A DNA stretch of 64,000 bases from positions 5,220-69,219 of the forward strand of contig CAZOLR010000008.1 of the NCBI GenBank assembly GCA_964580905.1, written 5' to 3'. This document shows positions 45,420-54,597 of this stretch, piece by piece; position 1 is the stretch's first letter; the number at the start of each line of letters is the position of its first letter. The notes under the pieces are model-generated. The model saw only the letters and a program-made list of their open reading frames with translations. It was not told the DNA's origin and did not search any database. The position numbers were made by a program, and so were the translations under genes. Source of the DNA: G041228335 sp964580905. GTDB taxonomy: Bacteria > Pseudomonadota > Alphaproteobacteria > Puniceispirillales > UBA1172.

Positions 45420-46369
45420 GCCACCTCCTGAAATGAGGGCGCATCGGTTCTTCTGGCCACACGAAGCCGGGCTGAGCGGGCGCGGGGGTTTTGCTGTATT
45501 TCATCTTCTCCCGGGACAAGCGGGCGACGATGCACCAGCTCAAAACTGGGGGAAGGGGAGGGCGTATCAGGAAGGTGCCTTGATGGGCGGGGCGCCTGAC
45601 CGGAACGATCCCGCAGAAACTGTTTGACGATCCGGTCTTCAAGGGAGTGAAAAGAAACAACCGCCAGAACACCTCCCGGCTTAAGGCAGGTTTCTGCCGC
45701 GATCAGCCCCTGCCGGATTTCATCCAGTTCCGCGTTGATATGAATGCGGATAGCCTGAAAGCTCCGGGTGGCCGGGTCGATCTGGCCGGGTTTGGGTTTG
45801 GGCATCACGTTCCGGATGATCGTGGCAAGCTCACGCGTGCGCATGATCGGGGTTTCCGCACGGGCGCGGATAATGGCGCGGGCGATACGCCGGGAGGCGC
45901 GCTCTTCTCCATATTCCCATAAGATGCGGGCAAGTTCGGTCTCGCTCGCGGAATTGACAAATTCTGCCGCGCTGGGACCTGATTTTTCCATGCGCATGTC
46001 AAGCGGGCCGTCTTCACGGAAGGAAAAGCCACGCTCGGCCTCGTCAATCTGGGGGGAGGATAACCCCAGATCAAAAACTACTCCATCTACCGATGGATAC
46101 CCCGAAGTCGAGGCGAGCGTGGCAAGTTGAGAGAAAGGACCCTCGCACAAGGTCATTCTCTCAGGGAGTTCATGTGCAACTGACTTTCCATGGGCGATGG
46201 CATCCGGGTCACGGTCAATCGCGATCACATGGCAATCCACGGCGTTGAGAAGGGCAAGGGTGTAACCGCCGCGGCCGAAGGTGGCATCAATATACACGGC
46301 GTTTGGTCTGGGGCTCATCGCCTCCACCACCTCAACAAGCATGACGGACTGGTGGAGCGACTGGGTCAT
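45416..46369 (-). CDS. rsmH: 16S rRNA m4C1402 methyltransferase RsmH (MraW)
   Basis: SAM-dependent N4-methylation of C1402 in 16S rRNA. It starts with HQSVMLVEVVEAMSP, then YIDATFGRGGYTLALL (SAM loop), VFDLGLSSPQIDEAERGFSF, GPLDMRM and the late FHSLEDRIVKQFL motif. It is 317 residues. It is the second gene of the cluster, overlapping mraZ and ftsL by 4 bases each. Confidence 0.96.
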   Translation of the reverse strand: MTQSLHQSVMLVEVVEAMSPRPNAVYIDATFGRGGYTLALLNAVDCHVIAIDRDPDAIAHGKSVAHELPERMTLCEGPFSQLATLASTSGYPSVDGVVFDLGLSSPQIDEAERGFSFREDGPLDMRMEKSGPSAAEFVNSASETELARILWEYGEERASRRIARAIIRARAETPIMRTRELATIIRNVMPKPKPGQIDPATRSFQAIRIHINAELDEIRQGLIAAETCLKPGGVLAVVSFHSLEDRIVKQFLRDRSGQAPRPSRHLPDTPSPSPSFELVHRRPLVPGEDEIQQNPRARSARLRVARRTDAPSFQEVA

Positions 46370-46854
46370 GAGCCCTCCCTGTCCGGTTCGGGCCGGTCCG
46401 GAGGAGCGCCGCCGGGTTTCAGCACCAGTTTCGGCAGGCCTTGTGTTCTTATGGTCTCCCGCCGGGCGGCCTCACGTTCACGCCATGAAGCCGGGTTCCA
46501 CATTTCAAACAGGCGCCCGACACCGGCAAAGATGATGGTTTCATTAAGGTCCGCAAAAGAGAGAAACTCTTCCGGCAGCATTATCCTGCCCTCGGCATCA
46601 AGTTTCATTTCCTGGGCATTGGAAAGGAGCGCCTGCAGTGTTCTTGTTTCTTCCGACAGGGCATCCATGGTGTCGATCACATCAACAATCTGCTGTATGC
46701 GGGCAGATCCCTGACCCTCAAGACAGGGCGAGGTCAGGGACTTTGTCACGATCAGGGGCTGGCTGTTCACCTCAAGCGTAGCCCGGAAGGTGGCCGGCAC
46801 CGATACCCGCCCCTTTCGGTCAATCTTGTTTTCATAGGTGGACAGAAAAATCAT
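46366..46854 (-). CDS. mraZ: division/cell-wall cluster regulator MraZ
   Basis: DNA-binding protein with two tandem SpoVT-AbrB-like domains; each contains its D-x-x-x-R motif (IDRKGRVSVPATFR and LDAEGRIMLPEEF). MraZ represses its own operon in E. coli by binding TGGG-type direct repeats upstream. The 162-residue protein is the first gene of the cluster, and matching repeats lie 65-110 bases before its ATG, so autoregulation is likely here. GGGGAT stands ahead of the start. Confidence 0.95.
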   Translation of the reverse strand: MIFLSTYENKIDRKGRVSVPATFRATLEVNSQPLIVTKSLTSPCLEGQGSARIQQIVDVIDTMDALSEETRTLQALLSNAQEMKLDAEGRIMLPEEFLSFADLNETIIFAGVGRLFEMWNPASWREREAARRETIRTQGLPKLVLKPGGAPPDRPEPDREGS

Positions 46855-46918
46855 GCCCTAATCCCCGATGGTCGCTCAATTTCAAGTTCACCCCATAAAT
46901 TCCACTAAAAAATATTTA

Positions 46919-46964
46919 TGGGATATTATGGGATATCATGGGATTTCATGGTACGTCAATGGGA
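46919..46964. promoter_or_regulatory. candidate MraZ operator: TGGG repeats at 10-bp spacing
   Basis: On the plus strand TGG(G) begins at 46919, 46929, 46939, 46949 (TGGT) and 46960. The first three units are nearly identical (TGGGATATTA, TGGGATATCA, TGGGATTTCA). E. coli MraZ is known to bind TGGGN repeats separated by 5 bases, the same 10-bp period. On the minus strand a TTGACG (46960-46955) lies inside the array, so a bound protein would cover the -35 of a candidate mraZ promoter. Confidence 0.75.
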
Positions 46965-47231
46965 AATTCCTTTTAATGGCTAAAAAACAGTGAATTTTCA
47001 ATGCGTTAGAATTGTGCTTGAAGAATGATAGTTATATTATTGAAAACAAACATTATTTTTAAATGTTCACTTTATGTTCTTATTTTTTTCAATGGTTTAG
47101 TGTTTCGGTGTAATATTTTGGGGTTGCGGGGTGGCTTGTTCACCAGAACTCGTGGCCGATACGCTTAAAGAGCGGTTTGGCGGAGGCCGCCGATCAGTGA
47201 TGACGGACCCTGAATGCAGATGAAGAGGGAT
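46965..47231. other. AT-rich intergenic stretch between mraZ and rnpB
   Basis: I see no gene here. 46980-47100 is strongly AT-rich and may contain additional mraZ promoters. Past the 3' end of rnpB (minus strand, about 47195-47170) GGCGG-CCT-CCGCC forms a short hairpin followed by AAACCGCTCTTT, a weak terminator candidate at best. Confidence 0.4.
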
Positions 47232-47601
<370 letters not shown>

Positions 47602-47611
47602 ACCCTGGGCC

Positions 47612-47640
47612 AGACTGCTACCGGGGAGATGCGCTGTCAA
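47612..47640 (-). promoter_or_regulatory. candidate rnpB promoter
   Basis: On the minus strand a perfect TTGACA (47640-47635) is followed after 17 bases by CAGTCT (47617-47612). Transcription would begin near 47605, within a few bases of the 5' end deduced from P1 pairing. The -10 is poor, the -35 perfect. Confidence 0.6.
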
Positions 47641-47795
47641 GTCACAACACCTGCCGCGTGCCCGTCAGCCCCGGAGATGAAAGGGGGGCATGATGCCCGA
47701 TGCGCTCACAGCAATCACAGGAAAGTGATTTGCTATGGGCTTTGAAGGTCTTTTAGAGTTCAGCATCTTTTGTATCAGTAAATTCTGAGCTATCC

Positions 47796-49772
47796 ATGAC
47801 CTCATCTTCCTCGTCACCAAAATCACCCGAACCAAATCAAGATATCACCCAGCAGGACAGGGCAAAGCTTCTTGATCTGTTCCAGAAAAAAGACCTGCCG
47901 GGCGGAACGCGCCTGGCCGAGCGTCTGAAGAAAACCTATCCGAAATCGCTTGTTCTCTTTGTCACGCTGGGCATGGCTTATGATCTGCAGGAAAAAGCGG
48001 ACAAGTCGATCGCCAATTTTGAAAAGGCAATGGCACTTGCACCGGATTCGGCGGACATCAAGCATAAACTGGCTGCGGCCTATATGAAGGCGCAACGTCA
48101 TCAGGATGCGCATCGTGTCCTGAGTGAAGTGATTAAGGCTGATCCGGATAATTTGGAATTTCTGGCGATGCTGGCCTCGACCTCGTTCGATGAAGAGAAT
48201 TTTGAGGAGTGCCTGAAGCATCTGGAACGGATGAGGGAGCTGGAACCGGATCGCGTGGATACGCATCTTTCGATTGGTCAGTGCCTCGTGGCCCTTGAAC
48301 GCATCAAATCCGGTCTTGAGTCGATGAACAAGGCGCTTGAGATTGAACCGGAATCATTCGATGTGCTCCACCTGCTTGGCAAAACATTGATCGAATGCAA
48401 CAAATACAGGGACAGTGTCCCGCATCTGGAAAAGGCCCATGCGCTCCAGCCAGAAAATCTCGAGGTGATTGCCAATCTTGCAACGGCATATAAGGATACG
48501 TTCCGGATAGATGCTGGTATCGACCTGCTTGAAAAAACTTTGGCTGCGGTCTCTGACAGCAAAGAAACCCCAAAAGAAGAGGAGAGTGCAGAGGATAGAC
48601 CACCAAAGAGCAACATTCTCCGCCTGACGCTGGCACACCTGTATTCAATAATGGGACGCAAGGACAGCGCCTTTGAACAGCTCAACCATGTTGCCGAAAC
48701 CGATGCGGATAATGCAAGTGTGCTTATCCAGATGAGCCATTTCCCTGATAAAATACCCGCAGACGATATCCGCAAGAGGCTTGAGCAGATCTACCGCAAG
48801 CGCGCCACTTACAGTTATGAGAAGAAACGGAAAGTCATCACCGGTTTCGCCCTCGGAAATATCTACAAGGAGCTGGGTGATACAACAAAGGCATTTCGCA
48901 CCTTCAAGGCATCAGGGGCATTGCAGAAGGAATTGACGGGGTTTTCGATCAGCAAAGCCGAAGAGCAGTTCCGGGAGCTCAAAGACGAATTCAACCATAT
49001 CACACCGGAAGATTACGCGGCGAATACAACACCCGGTGACAGGGATATCATTTTCATCATTGGCATGCCCAGGTCAGGTACCAGTCTTACGGAACAGATT
49101 CTTTCCTCCCACAGCCGTGTTCACGGTGCGGGGGAGCTTAACTTCATGAATGAGGAAACGGCGGAGCTGATGTATCTTCTGCCAAAGCATCCCGATGTTC
49201 ACCTTGAGCGCAAGGTTTTTGAATCGATCCGGAAAGCATATCTCGGGCATCTTGAGGCGCTCAATACGGACAAGAGAATCATCACCGACAAGATGCCGCA
49301 TAATTTCCTGCGGCTCGGGTTCATTCTCTGTGCGTTTCCCAAGGCAAAGGTTATTCACCTCAATCGTGATCCGGTGGCGGTATGCTGGTCCTGTTTCTCA
49401 CGCTTTTTCCCGGCCCGGGGCATGAACTTCACCTTTGATATCGAAGATCTCGGGCATTACCACACACTCTATCTTGATCTTATGGATTACTGGCGCGGGA
49501 AATTTCCCGGCCGTATTTATGAGCTTGATTACAAAGAGCTGACCATCGGGCAGGAAGAACAAACCCGCCGCCTTCTTGAGTATTGCGGTCTCGAATGGGA
49601 AGATGCCTGTCTTGAGTTTCACCGCAACGAGCGTGAGGTGCTCACCGCAAGCCAGAATCAGGTGCGGCAGGAAATGTATCAGGGCAGTTCGGATGCCTGG
49701 AAAGAATTCGCGCATCACCTGAGGCCAATGCTGAAAATTTTCGATGAGGGAGGGGTTGCGTACGGGAAATGA
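47796..49772 (+). CDS. TPR-repeat sulfotransferase
   Basis: A 658-residue protein with about six tetratricopeptide repeats in residues 25-260 (LGMAYDLQEKADKSIANFEKA, LLGKTLIECNKYRDSVPHLEKA and similar), a Glu-rich break near 265, more helical repeats, then a sulfotransferase domain from about residue 410. The PAPS 5'-phosphosulfate loop is IGMPRSGTSLTEQIL at about 420, the 3'-phosphate site KAKVIHLNRDPVAVCWSCFSRFF, and a C-terminal ELTIGQEEQTRRLLEYCGLEW. Such proteins are widespread in marine bacteria with unknown acceptors (peptide, glycan or small molecule). It has no signal peptide. The ribosome-binding site is weak. It is divergent from rnpB and stands alone. Confidence 0.85.
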   Translation: MTSSSSSPKSPEPNQDITQQDRAKLLDLFQKKDLPGGTRLAERLKKTYPKSLVLFVTLGMAYDLQEKADKSIANFEKAMALAPDSADIKHKLAAAYMKAQRHQDAHRVLSEVIKADPDNLEFLAMLASTSFDEENFEECLKHLERMRELEPDRVDTHLSIGQCLVALERIKSGLESMNKALEIEPESFDVLHLLGKTLIECNKYRDSVPHLEKAHALQPENLEVIANLATAYKDTFRIDAGIDLLEKTLAAVSDSKETPKEEESAEDRPPKSNILRLTLAHLYSIMGRKDSAFEQLNHVAETDADNASVLIQMSHFPDKIPADDIRKRLEQIYRKRATYSYEKKRKVITGFALGNIYKELGDTTKAFRTFKASGALQKELTGFSISKAEEQFRELKDEFNHITPEDYAANTTPGDRDIIFIIGMPRSGTSLTEQILSSHSRVHGAGELNFMNEETAELMYLLPKHPDVHLERKVFESIRKAYLGHLEALNTDKRIITDKMPHNFLRLGFILCAFPKAKVIHLNRDPVAVCWSCFSRFFPARGMNFTFDIEDLGHYHTLYLDLMDYWRGKFPGRIYELDYKELTIGQEEQTRRLLEYCGLEWEDACLEFHRNEREVLTASQNQVRQEMYQGSSDAWKEFAHHLRPMLKIFDEGGVAYGK

Positions 49773-49816
49773 TACATTCCGCTTTCTGCAAGCAGGGAGC
49801 CCGCAGATGAATTTGC

Positions 49817-51676
49817 CTACACTCCTTCGATGTCCTGACGCAACATTTCAAGTTCGAGCCATTTGTCTTCCAGTCGGCTGAGCAGGTCACGTTCCTGCCT
49901 GACCTGTTCGGCCAGAAGATTGAAGAGTTCGGCATCACGGCTGAAGAGCTCCGGGTCAGCCAGTTTTACCTCGGCTGAGGCAATGGATGTCTCAAGCCCG
50001 GCGATTTCAAGAGGAAGTGTTTCAAGGGCATGTTTGTCCTTAAAGCTCAGTTTTGCGGTGCGGTTGGCGGCCCGTTTCTCCACCGGGGCGGCTTTCCGGG
50101 TTTTGGACCGTTTGCGTTCTTCGGTCTGGGTGCGGCGGGCAAGATAGTCGCTGTACCCACCGGCATGCGGGATGATCCGGCCTTCACCTTCAAACACAAG
50201 AAGAGCGGTCACGGTGCGGTCGATAAAATCCCGGTCATGACTGATGATAAGGATCGTTCCTTTATAATCAGCGATAACTTCCTGCAGCAGTTCCAGCGTC
50301 TCCATATCGAGATCATTTGTCGGCTCATCCAGAACAAGGAAGTTATGTTCTTCGGCAAAAAGCTTGGCCAGGAGCAGACGGTTCTGCTCACCGCCGGAAA
50401 GAGTACGCACCCGCTGGGTTACCTTATACTCATCAAACAGAAAATCCTGAAGATAGCGTTTGACATGAACAGATCTGTCGCCGGCAACCACGGTATCCCC
50501 GCCACCCGGACACAGAACACTCCAGGGTGTGTCCTCGCCATTGAGGGAGGCGCGATGCTGGTCAAAATAAGAGGTCATAAGCCCGAAACCTTCCCGGACA
50601 CGGCCACTGTCGGGTTGCATAAGCCCGAGAAGTGCTTTCACCAGCGTGGATTTGCCGATGCCGTTCGGCCCGATAATGCCGATCCTGTCCCCTTTGCGGA
50701 CCATCCCGTTGAAATGGTTGAACAGCACACGGCGATCGTTTTTCTCTTTCGGCATATCCGCTTTCTGCCCCGGCCTGCCTGCCGGGACGGTGACCGTCAG
50801 ATCGATCGCCTCAAGTACCATCTGGCCGCCGGATTCAACAGCGGTCGTTTCCATTTTGGCGCCACGTCCAAGCGGGGCCGACATCCGCGCACGTTCCGCC
50901 CGTAATGTTTCCAGCTCACGCATGCGGCCCATATTGCGTTTGCGCCGGGCTGATATGCCCTCACGTGACCAGCGTGTTTCCGCTGCAATCCGGCGGTCCA
51001 TTTTATAAAGACGTGTTGCCTCTTCGGCCTGAATGGTTTCGGCCCAATCGTAAAAACCGTCGAAAGAACCCTGCCGCCGACGCAGAACACCATGTTCGAT
51101 CCAGAGCGTGCCGTTTCCTATCCGGCGGAGAAAAGCCCGGTCATGGCTGATGATCACCATTGCGCCTCCCCGGGCCAGGAGCATTTCTTCCATCCAGGTG
51201 ATGGTGGGAAGGTCGAGATGGTTTGTCGGCTCGTCCATGAGCAGAACATCAGGTTCTTTGACCAGTGCCCTTGCCAGCGCAACACGACGCGACTCCCCGC
51301 CGGAAAGCCCGTCCGAAAGCCAGCCCGGATCAAGGCCCATACGGGTGATCATCGCCTCTGCCCGGTGTGTCTCGGCGACAAAATCGCCGTCTGATCCGGT
51401 GCCGTGCTGAACAATGGAGGCCAGAGACATGCCTTTGGGAAGAACGGGGGCCTGCGGCAGATAAGAAACGTTCACCCCCGGGGCAACCCAAAGTGATCCT
51501 TCATCGGCTTCGCCCAGCCCGGCAAGGATTTTCATGAGGGTGGATTTCCCTGCCCCGTTTCTGCCCACAAGACAAAGCCGGTCACCGGCAGAAACAGTTA
51601 CATCGGCATGACGCAACAGCCACCTGTCGCCAAGATTGACGCCGAGATCCGCAACGCTGAGCAAGTTATCAGCCAT
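49817..51676 (-). CDS. uup: ABC-F ATPase, Uup family
   Basis: Soluble duplicated ABC ATPase. Walker A GRNGAGKSTLMKIL at about residue 40 and GPNGIGKSTLVKALL at about 345; signatures LSGGESRR and LSGGEQNR; Walker B LLMDEPTNHLDLPT and LVLDEPTNDLDMET. The C-terminal 90 residues form a coiled coil (LEIAGLETSIASAEVKL, ERDLLSRLEDKWLELEML), the Uup feature thought to bind nucleic acid. Proposed roles are ribosome rescue and genome stability. It lies 4 bases after the TerB/J-domain gene and is probably co-transcribed. Confidence 0.92.
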   Translation of the reverse strand: MADNLLSVADLGVNLGDRWLLRHADVTVSAGDRLCLVGRNGAGKSTLMKILAGLGEADEGSLWVAPGVNVSYLPQAPVLPKGMSLASIVQHGTGSDGDFVAETHRAEAMITRMGLDPGWLSDGLSGGESRRVALARALVKEPDVLLMDEPTNHLDLPTITWMEEMLLARGGAMVIISHDRAFLRRIGNGTLWIEHGVLRRRQGSFDGFYDWAETIQAEEATRLYKMDRRIAAETRWSREGISARRKRNMGRMRELETLRAERARMSAPLGRGAKMETTAVESGGQMVLEAIDLTVTVPAGRPGQKADMPKEKNDRRVLFNHFNGMVRKGDRIGIIGPNGIGKSTLVKALLGLMQPDSGRVREGFGLMTSYFDQHRASLNGEDTPWSVLCPGGGDTVVAGDRSVHVKRYLQDFLFDEYKVTQRVRTLSGGEQNRLLLAKLFAEEHNFLVLDEPTNDLDMETLELLQEVIADYKGTILIISHDRDFIDRTVTALLVFEGEGRIIPHAGGYSDYLARRTQTEERKRSKTRKAAPVEKRAANRTAKLSFKDKHALETLPLEIAGLETSIASAEVKLADPELFSRDAELFNLLAEQVRQERDLLSRLEDKWLELEMLRQDIEGV

Positions 51677-51679
51677 GGT

Positions 51680-52405
51680 CTAGCTCAAGCCCCTTTCCCC
51701 GCGAATGGCATCATAGGCTCTGTTGATGTCAGCAAGCCTGTCGGTCGCGGCACGGATGAACTCTTCGGGCAGGCCTTCGGCAAGCAACCGGTCCGGATGA
51801 TTATCCCGAGCAAGGGCAATCCAGGCCGGGCGTATTTTCTCGTCGGTGCAGTCAGGGTCAAGCCCGAGAATAAAATAGGGGTTGCCGGCGTTGTTGCCGT
51901 AGAACATGGTCAGGCGTTCAAATCCCTTTTCGTCATAACCGAGAATATGTGCCACCTCAGCAAGATACATTTCTTCGCTGCGGATCAGTTCGCCATCGGC
52001 GCGGGCGATATGAAATAACAGCCCCATAAGCTGATCAAGAACAGGTGAGCCGGGCTCAAACATCTGAGCGACCTGACGGGCGTAGCCATCAAAGCCGTCA
52101 GGGGTCCTGCGTGCGAGATCCCACAGGTGGCCGACATTTTCAATCTCATCGGGGGGGATATCGACCTTTTCCCTGAAGGCAAGAATTTCATCGCGGGTGA
52201 CGTTGCCATCAGCTTTTGCCATCTTGGCGGAAAGAGCGATGAGGGCGATGGTAAAGGCCACTTCACGGGTGCTGTCCTGATCCGAATCTTTTTTGTCGGC
52301 ATAGGTATCCACCGCATGTCCGGCGAGCGCGCCGATCAACCCGCCGATGGGCCCGCCCAGCGCGAAGCCTGCCGTACCGCCGATGATTTTTCCCCAAATG
52401 CTCAT
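51680..52405 (-). CDS. DjlA-like TerB/J-domain protein
   Basis: A 241-residue protein. A glycine-zipper-like N-terminus (GGTAGFALGGPIGGLIGALAG, residues 9-29) may insert in the membrane. A TerB-type helical domain at about 45-155 carries acidic metal-binding-like repeats (KMAKADGNVTRDEI and HIARADGELIRSEEM). A C-terminal J domain (PYFILGLDPDCTDEKIRPAW) contains the DnaK-activating HPD in ARDNHPDRLL. This is the DjlA architecture with a shorter linker. Its client is unknown. It is the first gene of a pair with uup, divergent from tusA. Confidence 0.85.
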   Translation of the reverse strand: MSIWGKIIGGTAGFALGGPIGGLIGALAGHAVDTYADKKDSDQDSTREVAFTIALIALSAKMAKADGNVTRDEILAFREKVDIPPDEIENVGHLWDLARRTPDGFDGYARQVAQMFEPGSPVLDQLMGLLFHIARADGELIRSEEMYLAEVAHILGYDEKGFERLTMFYGNNAGNPYFILGLDPDCTDEKIRPAWIALARDNHPDRLLAEGLPEEFIRAATDRLADINRAYDAIRGERGLS

Positions 52406-52501
52406 GCTTATCTAATTAAAGGCGTTGCCGCATGGCGGCAAGTGTATAGCCGCGACAAACTTGATCTTGTCCCTGTCCCGGAATGTGATTAGGGTTCTGC
52501 C

Positions 52502-52762
52502 ATGATGACACATAAACCTGCTTCTGATATTTCATTAGATCTGACCGGACTGAAATGTCCGCTTCCTGTTCTGAAGGCACGGCGGGCCATCAAAGACATG
52601 CCCGCTGGCGGCATTATTGAAGTGCTGGCCGATGATCCGGCAGCCGAGCTTGATTTTGCGCATTTCTGTGAGACCGGCAATCATGAACTTATTGAAACCG
52701 GCAAATCTTCTTCTGATGGCGGGGTGCTTCTCCGGTTTCTGATCAGGGTCGGGACGAATTGA
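52502..52762 (+). CDS. tusA: TusA-family sulfur carrier
   Basis: An 86-residue cytoplasmic protein with the SirA/TusA pattern LDLTGLKCPLPVLKARRAI, whose Cys carries the persulfide, followed by GGIIEVLADDPAAELDFAHFCETGNHE. Members relay sulfur to tRNA thiolation or molybdenum-cofactor enzymes. Which role applies cannot be told, though a molybdoenzyme locus lies 10 kb away. The start is one of two adjacent ATGs (52502 or 52505). Its 3' end overlaps the convergent gene by 20 bases. Confidence 0.85.
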   Translation: MMTHKPASDISLDLTGLKCPLPVLKARRAIKDMPAGGIIEVLADDPAAELDFAHFCETGNHELIETGKSSSDGGVLLRFLIRVGTN

Positions 52763-53084
52763 GCGCAGCCATCATCCGGTTGTGAAGATCATGCCGGTTT
52801 TCTTCTGCTGACATGAGCCCGAGTTCATGAAGCTTGTCAAAAAACCCGTTCCCCGGCAGGCCATTGGTCCGGCTGACCACCACTGCTGACCGCTGCGGCA
52901 TTTCAAGGCGGGCATCACATTCCATCAGGGTTTCCAGAAATACCGTCAGTTTATGGATGCGGTGCGGGGCAGGGATCCCGGCTTCGTCGGCCAGCGCTGC
53001 ATAGGTGATTGTCTGCCTGTCTTGCGCGAGGCGGGCCAGGCTTAATTCCACCTTTGCTTCCCAGTCAGATGAGGATCCGGTCAT
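52743..53084 (-). CDS. hypothetical protein, possible winged-helix fold
   Basis: I do not recognise this family. From ATG 53084 it has 113 residues. The middle, TITYAALADEAGIPAPHRIHKLT, looks like a helix-turn-helix or the DNA-binding part of alkyltransferase-like proteins; later it has RSAVVVSRTNGLPGNGFFDKLHELG, which also resembles winged-helix or endonuclease-like small proteins. It has no signal or membrane segment. It is convergent and overlapping with tusA, and divergent from plsC by 60 bases. Confidence 0.6.
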   Translation of the reverse strand: MTGSSSDWEAKVELSLARLAQDRQTITYAALADEAGIPAPHRIHKLTVFLETLMECDARLEMPQRSAVVVSRTNGLPGNGFFDKLHELGLMSAEENRHDLHNRMMAALNSSRP

Positions 53085-53144
53085 GAATGCCCTTTCGTTT
53101 AAGTTCAAGGCTGGCAACCCGGCGCGTGAGTGCTATGATGCGGC

Positions 53145-53855
53145 ATGATTGTCATCAGATCCATTCTTTTCAATATTCTTTTTTATGGGGCGACGGTGCT
53201 GATGTCCGTTACCGGCTTGCCGATCCTGCTCCTGCCCGTGCGTTACCTCAAGAGATATCAGCATCTCTGGGCCGCGGTGCTGGTTTTCCTGCTCAAGCAT
53301 ATCGTCGGTATACGTCATCGCATTGAAGGGGTGAAACCCGAAGGGCAGGTTATTTACGCGGCCAAGCACCAGTCCGCATGGGAAACCATCGTCCTTTACC
53401 GGGAATTCGGCAGTCCGGCACCTGTTTTGAAGCGTGAGCTGGTTTTTCTGCCATTGATTGGTCTGTATTTCATGCGGGTTCCTTCGGTGCCGATCAACCG
53501 TTCGGCTGGCCGCAATGCCCTGACGCAACTGATCAGCAGCGCGAGGAAGATTGCGCAAACAGGGAGCAGCATACTCATTTTTCCCCAGGGGACTCGTGTT
53601 GCTCCGGGGGCGAGTCATCCCTATCACGCCGGGACTTTTGCGATCTATCAGGCCACGGGACTGCCCGTGGTGCCTGTTGCGCTCAATGCCGGGCTTCTCT
53701 GGCCGCGGCAGGCGCTGATAAAAAGACCCGGTATGATCGATGTCCGGTATCTTGAGCCGATACCGCCGGGGCTGGACCGTAAGAGTTTTATGCAACGGCT
53801 CGAAACATCGATCGAAACCGCCACCAAAGCTCTGCCCGGTATGCCGGCAGAATAA
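53145..53855 (+). CDS. plsC: 1-acyl-sn-glycerol-3-phosphate acyltransferase PlsC
   Basis: Adds the second acyl chain to make phosphatidic acid at the inner membrane. A hydrophobic N-terminal segment (FNILFYGATVLMSVTGLPILLL, about 6-27) precedes the catalytic AAKHQSAWETIVL, where the HX4D motif is H-x4-E, a variant common in alphaproteobacteria. Motif FPQGTRVAPGA, and PVVPVALNAG near the C-terminus, complete the family pattern. It is 236 residues. Confidence 0.9.
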   Translation: MIVIRSILFNILFYGATVLMSVTGLPILLLPVRYLKRYQHLWAAVLVFLLKHIVGIRHRIEGVKPEGQVIYAAKHQSAWETIVLYREFGSPAPVLKRELVFLPLIGLYFMRVPSVPINRSAGRNALTQLISSARKIAQTGSSILIFPQGTRVAPGASHPYHAGTFAIYQATGLPVVPVALNAGLLWPRQALIKRPGMIDVRYLEPIPPGLDRKSFMQRLETSIETATKALPGMPAE

Positions 53856-53998
53856 AGCCTCAAGAAGCCGCTGTCAGGTCAATGGAGCGCTGGCCACCGA
53901 GGCATAAGACAGATATAGTGTAACCGGCTTCAGAATTTCTACAGGGTGTTGGGTATCCGGATTTCTGAAATTCCTGAGACAATTTTCGGGAGATTGAA

Positions 53999-54391
53999 AT
54001 GGATGGATCTTTCGGCAGAGGTGAGCGCCAGCGAAATGTTCTGGGCGGGGAACTTGATGTCTGCTCACAAAGCCCGCTGACCGGTTTTTACCGGACCGGA
54101 TGCTGTGAGACCGGTCCCGAAGATCAGGGCGTGCATACTGTATGCGCCGTGATGACAGAAGATTTTCTGGCCTTCAGCATCGAGGCAGGCAATGATCTTT
54201 CCACGCCGCGACCAGAATTCGGCTTTGACGGGCTTGCCCCGGGAGATCGCTGGTGCCTGTGCGCAGCCAGATGGGAACAGGCAAGACAGGCGGGCAAAGC
54301 CCCGAAGGTTGTTCTCAAAGCCACGAACATGGCCACTTTGCGGATCTGTGCGCTTGATGACCTGAAAGCCCATGCCATTGACCTGAACTGA
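53999..54391 (+). CDS. DUF2237 family protein
   Basis: A 130-residue cytoplasmic protein matching DUF2237 from end to end: NVLGGELDVCSQSPLTGFYR, CCETGPEDQGVHTVCAVMT, LAFSIEAGNDLSTPRPEFGF, LAPGDRWCLCAARW and ATNMATLRICALDDLKAHA. Conserved Cys and His suggest metal binding. The biochemical function is unknown. GGGAGAT precedes the ATG. The next small gene follows after 11 bases. Confidence 0.88.
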   Translation: MDGSFGRGERQRNVLGGELDVCSQSPLTGFYRTGCCETGPEDQGVHTVCAVMTEDFLAFSIEAGNDLSTPRPEFGFDGLAPGDRWCLCAARWEQARQAGKAPKVVLKATNMATLRICALDDLKAHAIDLN

Positions 54392-54402
54392 CGGAGGCAC
54401 GC

Positions 54403-54597
54403 ATGCTTACCCTTGACCAGAAAGTAACGATCAGCTGCACCGACACGGATGTGGAAGCAACGGGAACCATTATTCGCATCCGCCCAGAAGGGTTTGATGC
54501 GTCGCTTGGTGAGTTGATCATCTCTTTCCGCAAACACCGGCCGGGAATATATGTCGGCCAGCAATCAGGGATGGAATTTGTTGTCCGGACACGCTGA
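54403..54597 (+). CDS. small hypothetical protein (64 aa)
   Basis: Predicted all-beta protein of 64 residues (KVTISCTDTDVEATGTIIRI, GELIISFRKHRPGIYVGQQS). It resembles a small SH3-like or PilZ-like barrel but I cannot assign a family. GGAGGC lies 6 bases before ATG 54403. It follows DUF2237 by 11 bases and overlaps the next small gene, so a three-gene unit is likely. Confidence 0.6.
   Translation: MLTLDQKVTISCTDTDVEATGTIIRIRPEGFDASLGELIISFRKHRPGIYVGQQSGMEFVVRTR

Noticed and set aside
53874..54068. 64-codon minus-strand frame between plsC and the DUF2237 gene
   Set aside because: No ribosome-binding site, overlaps the start of a recognised gene and shows no conserved features.
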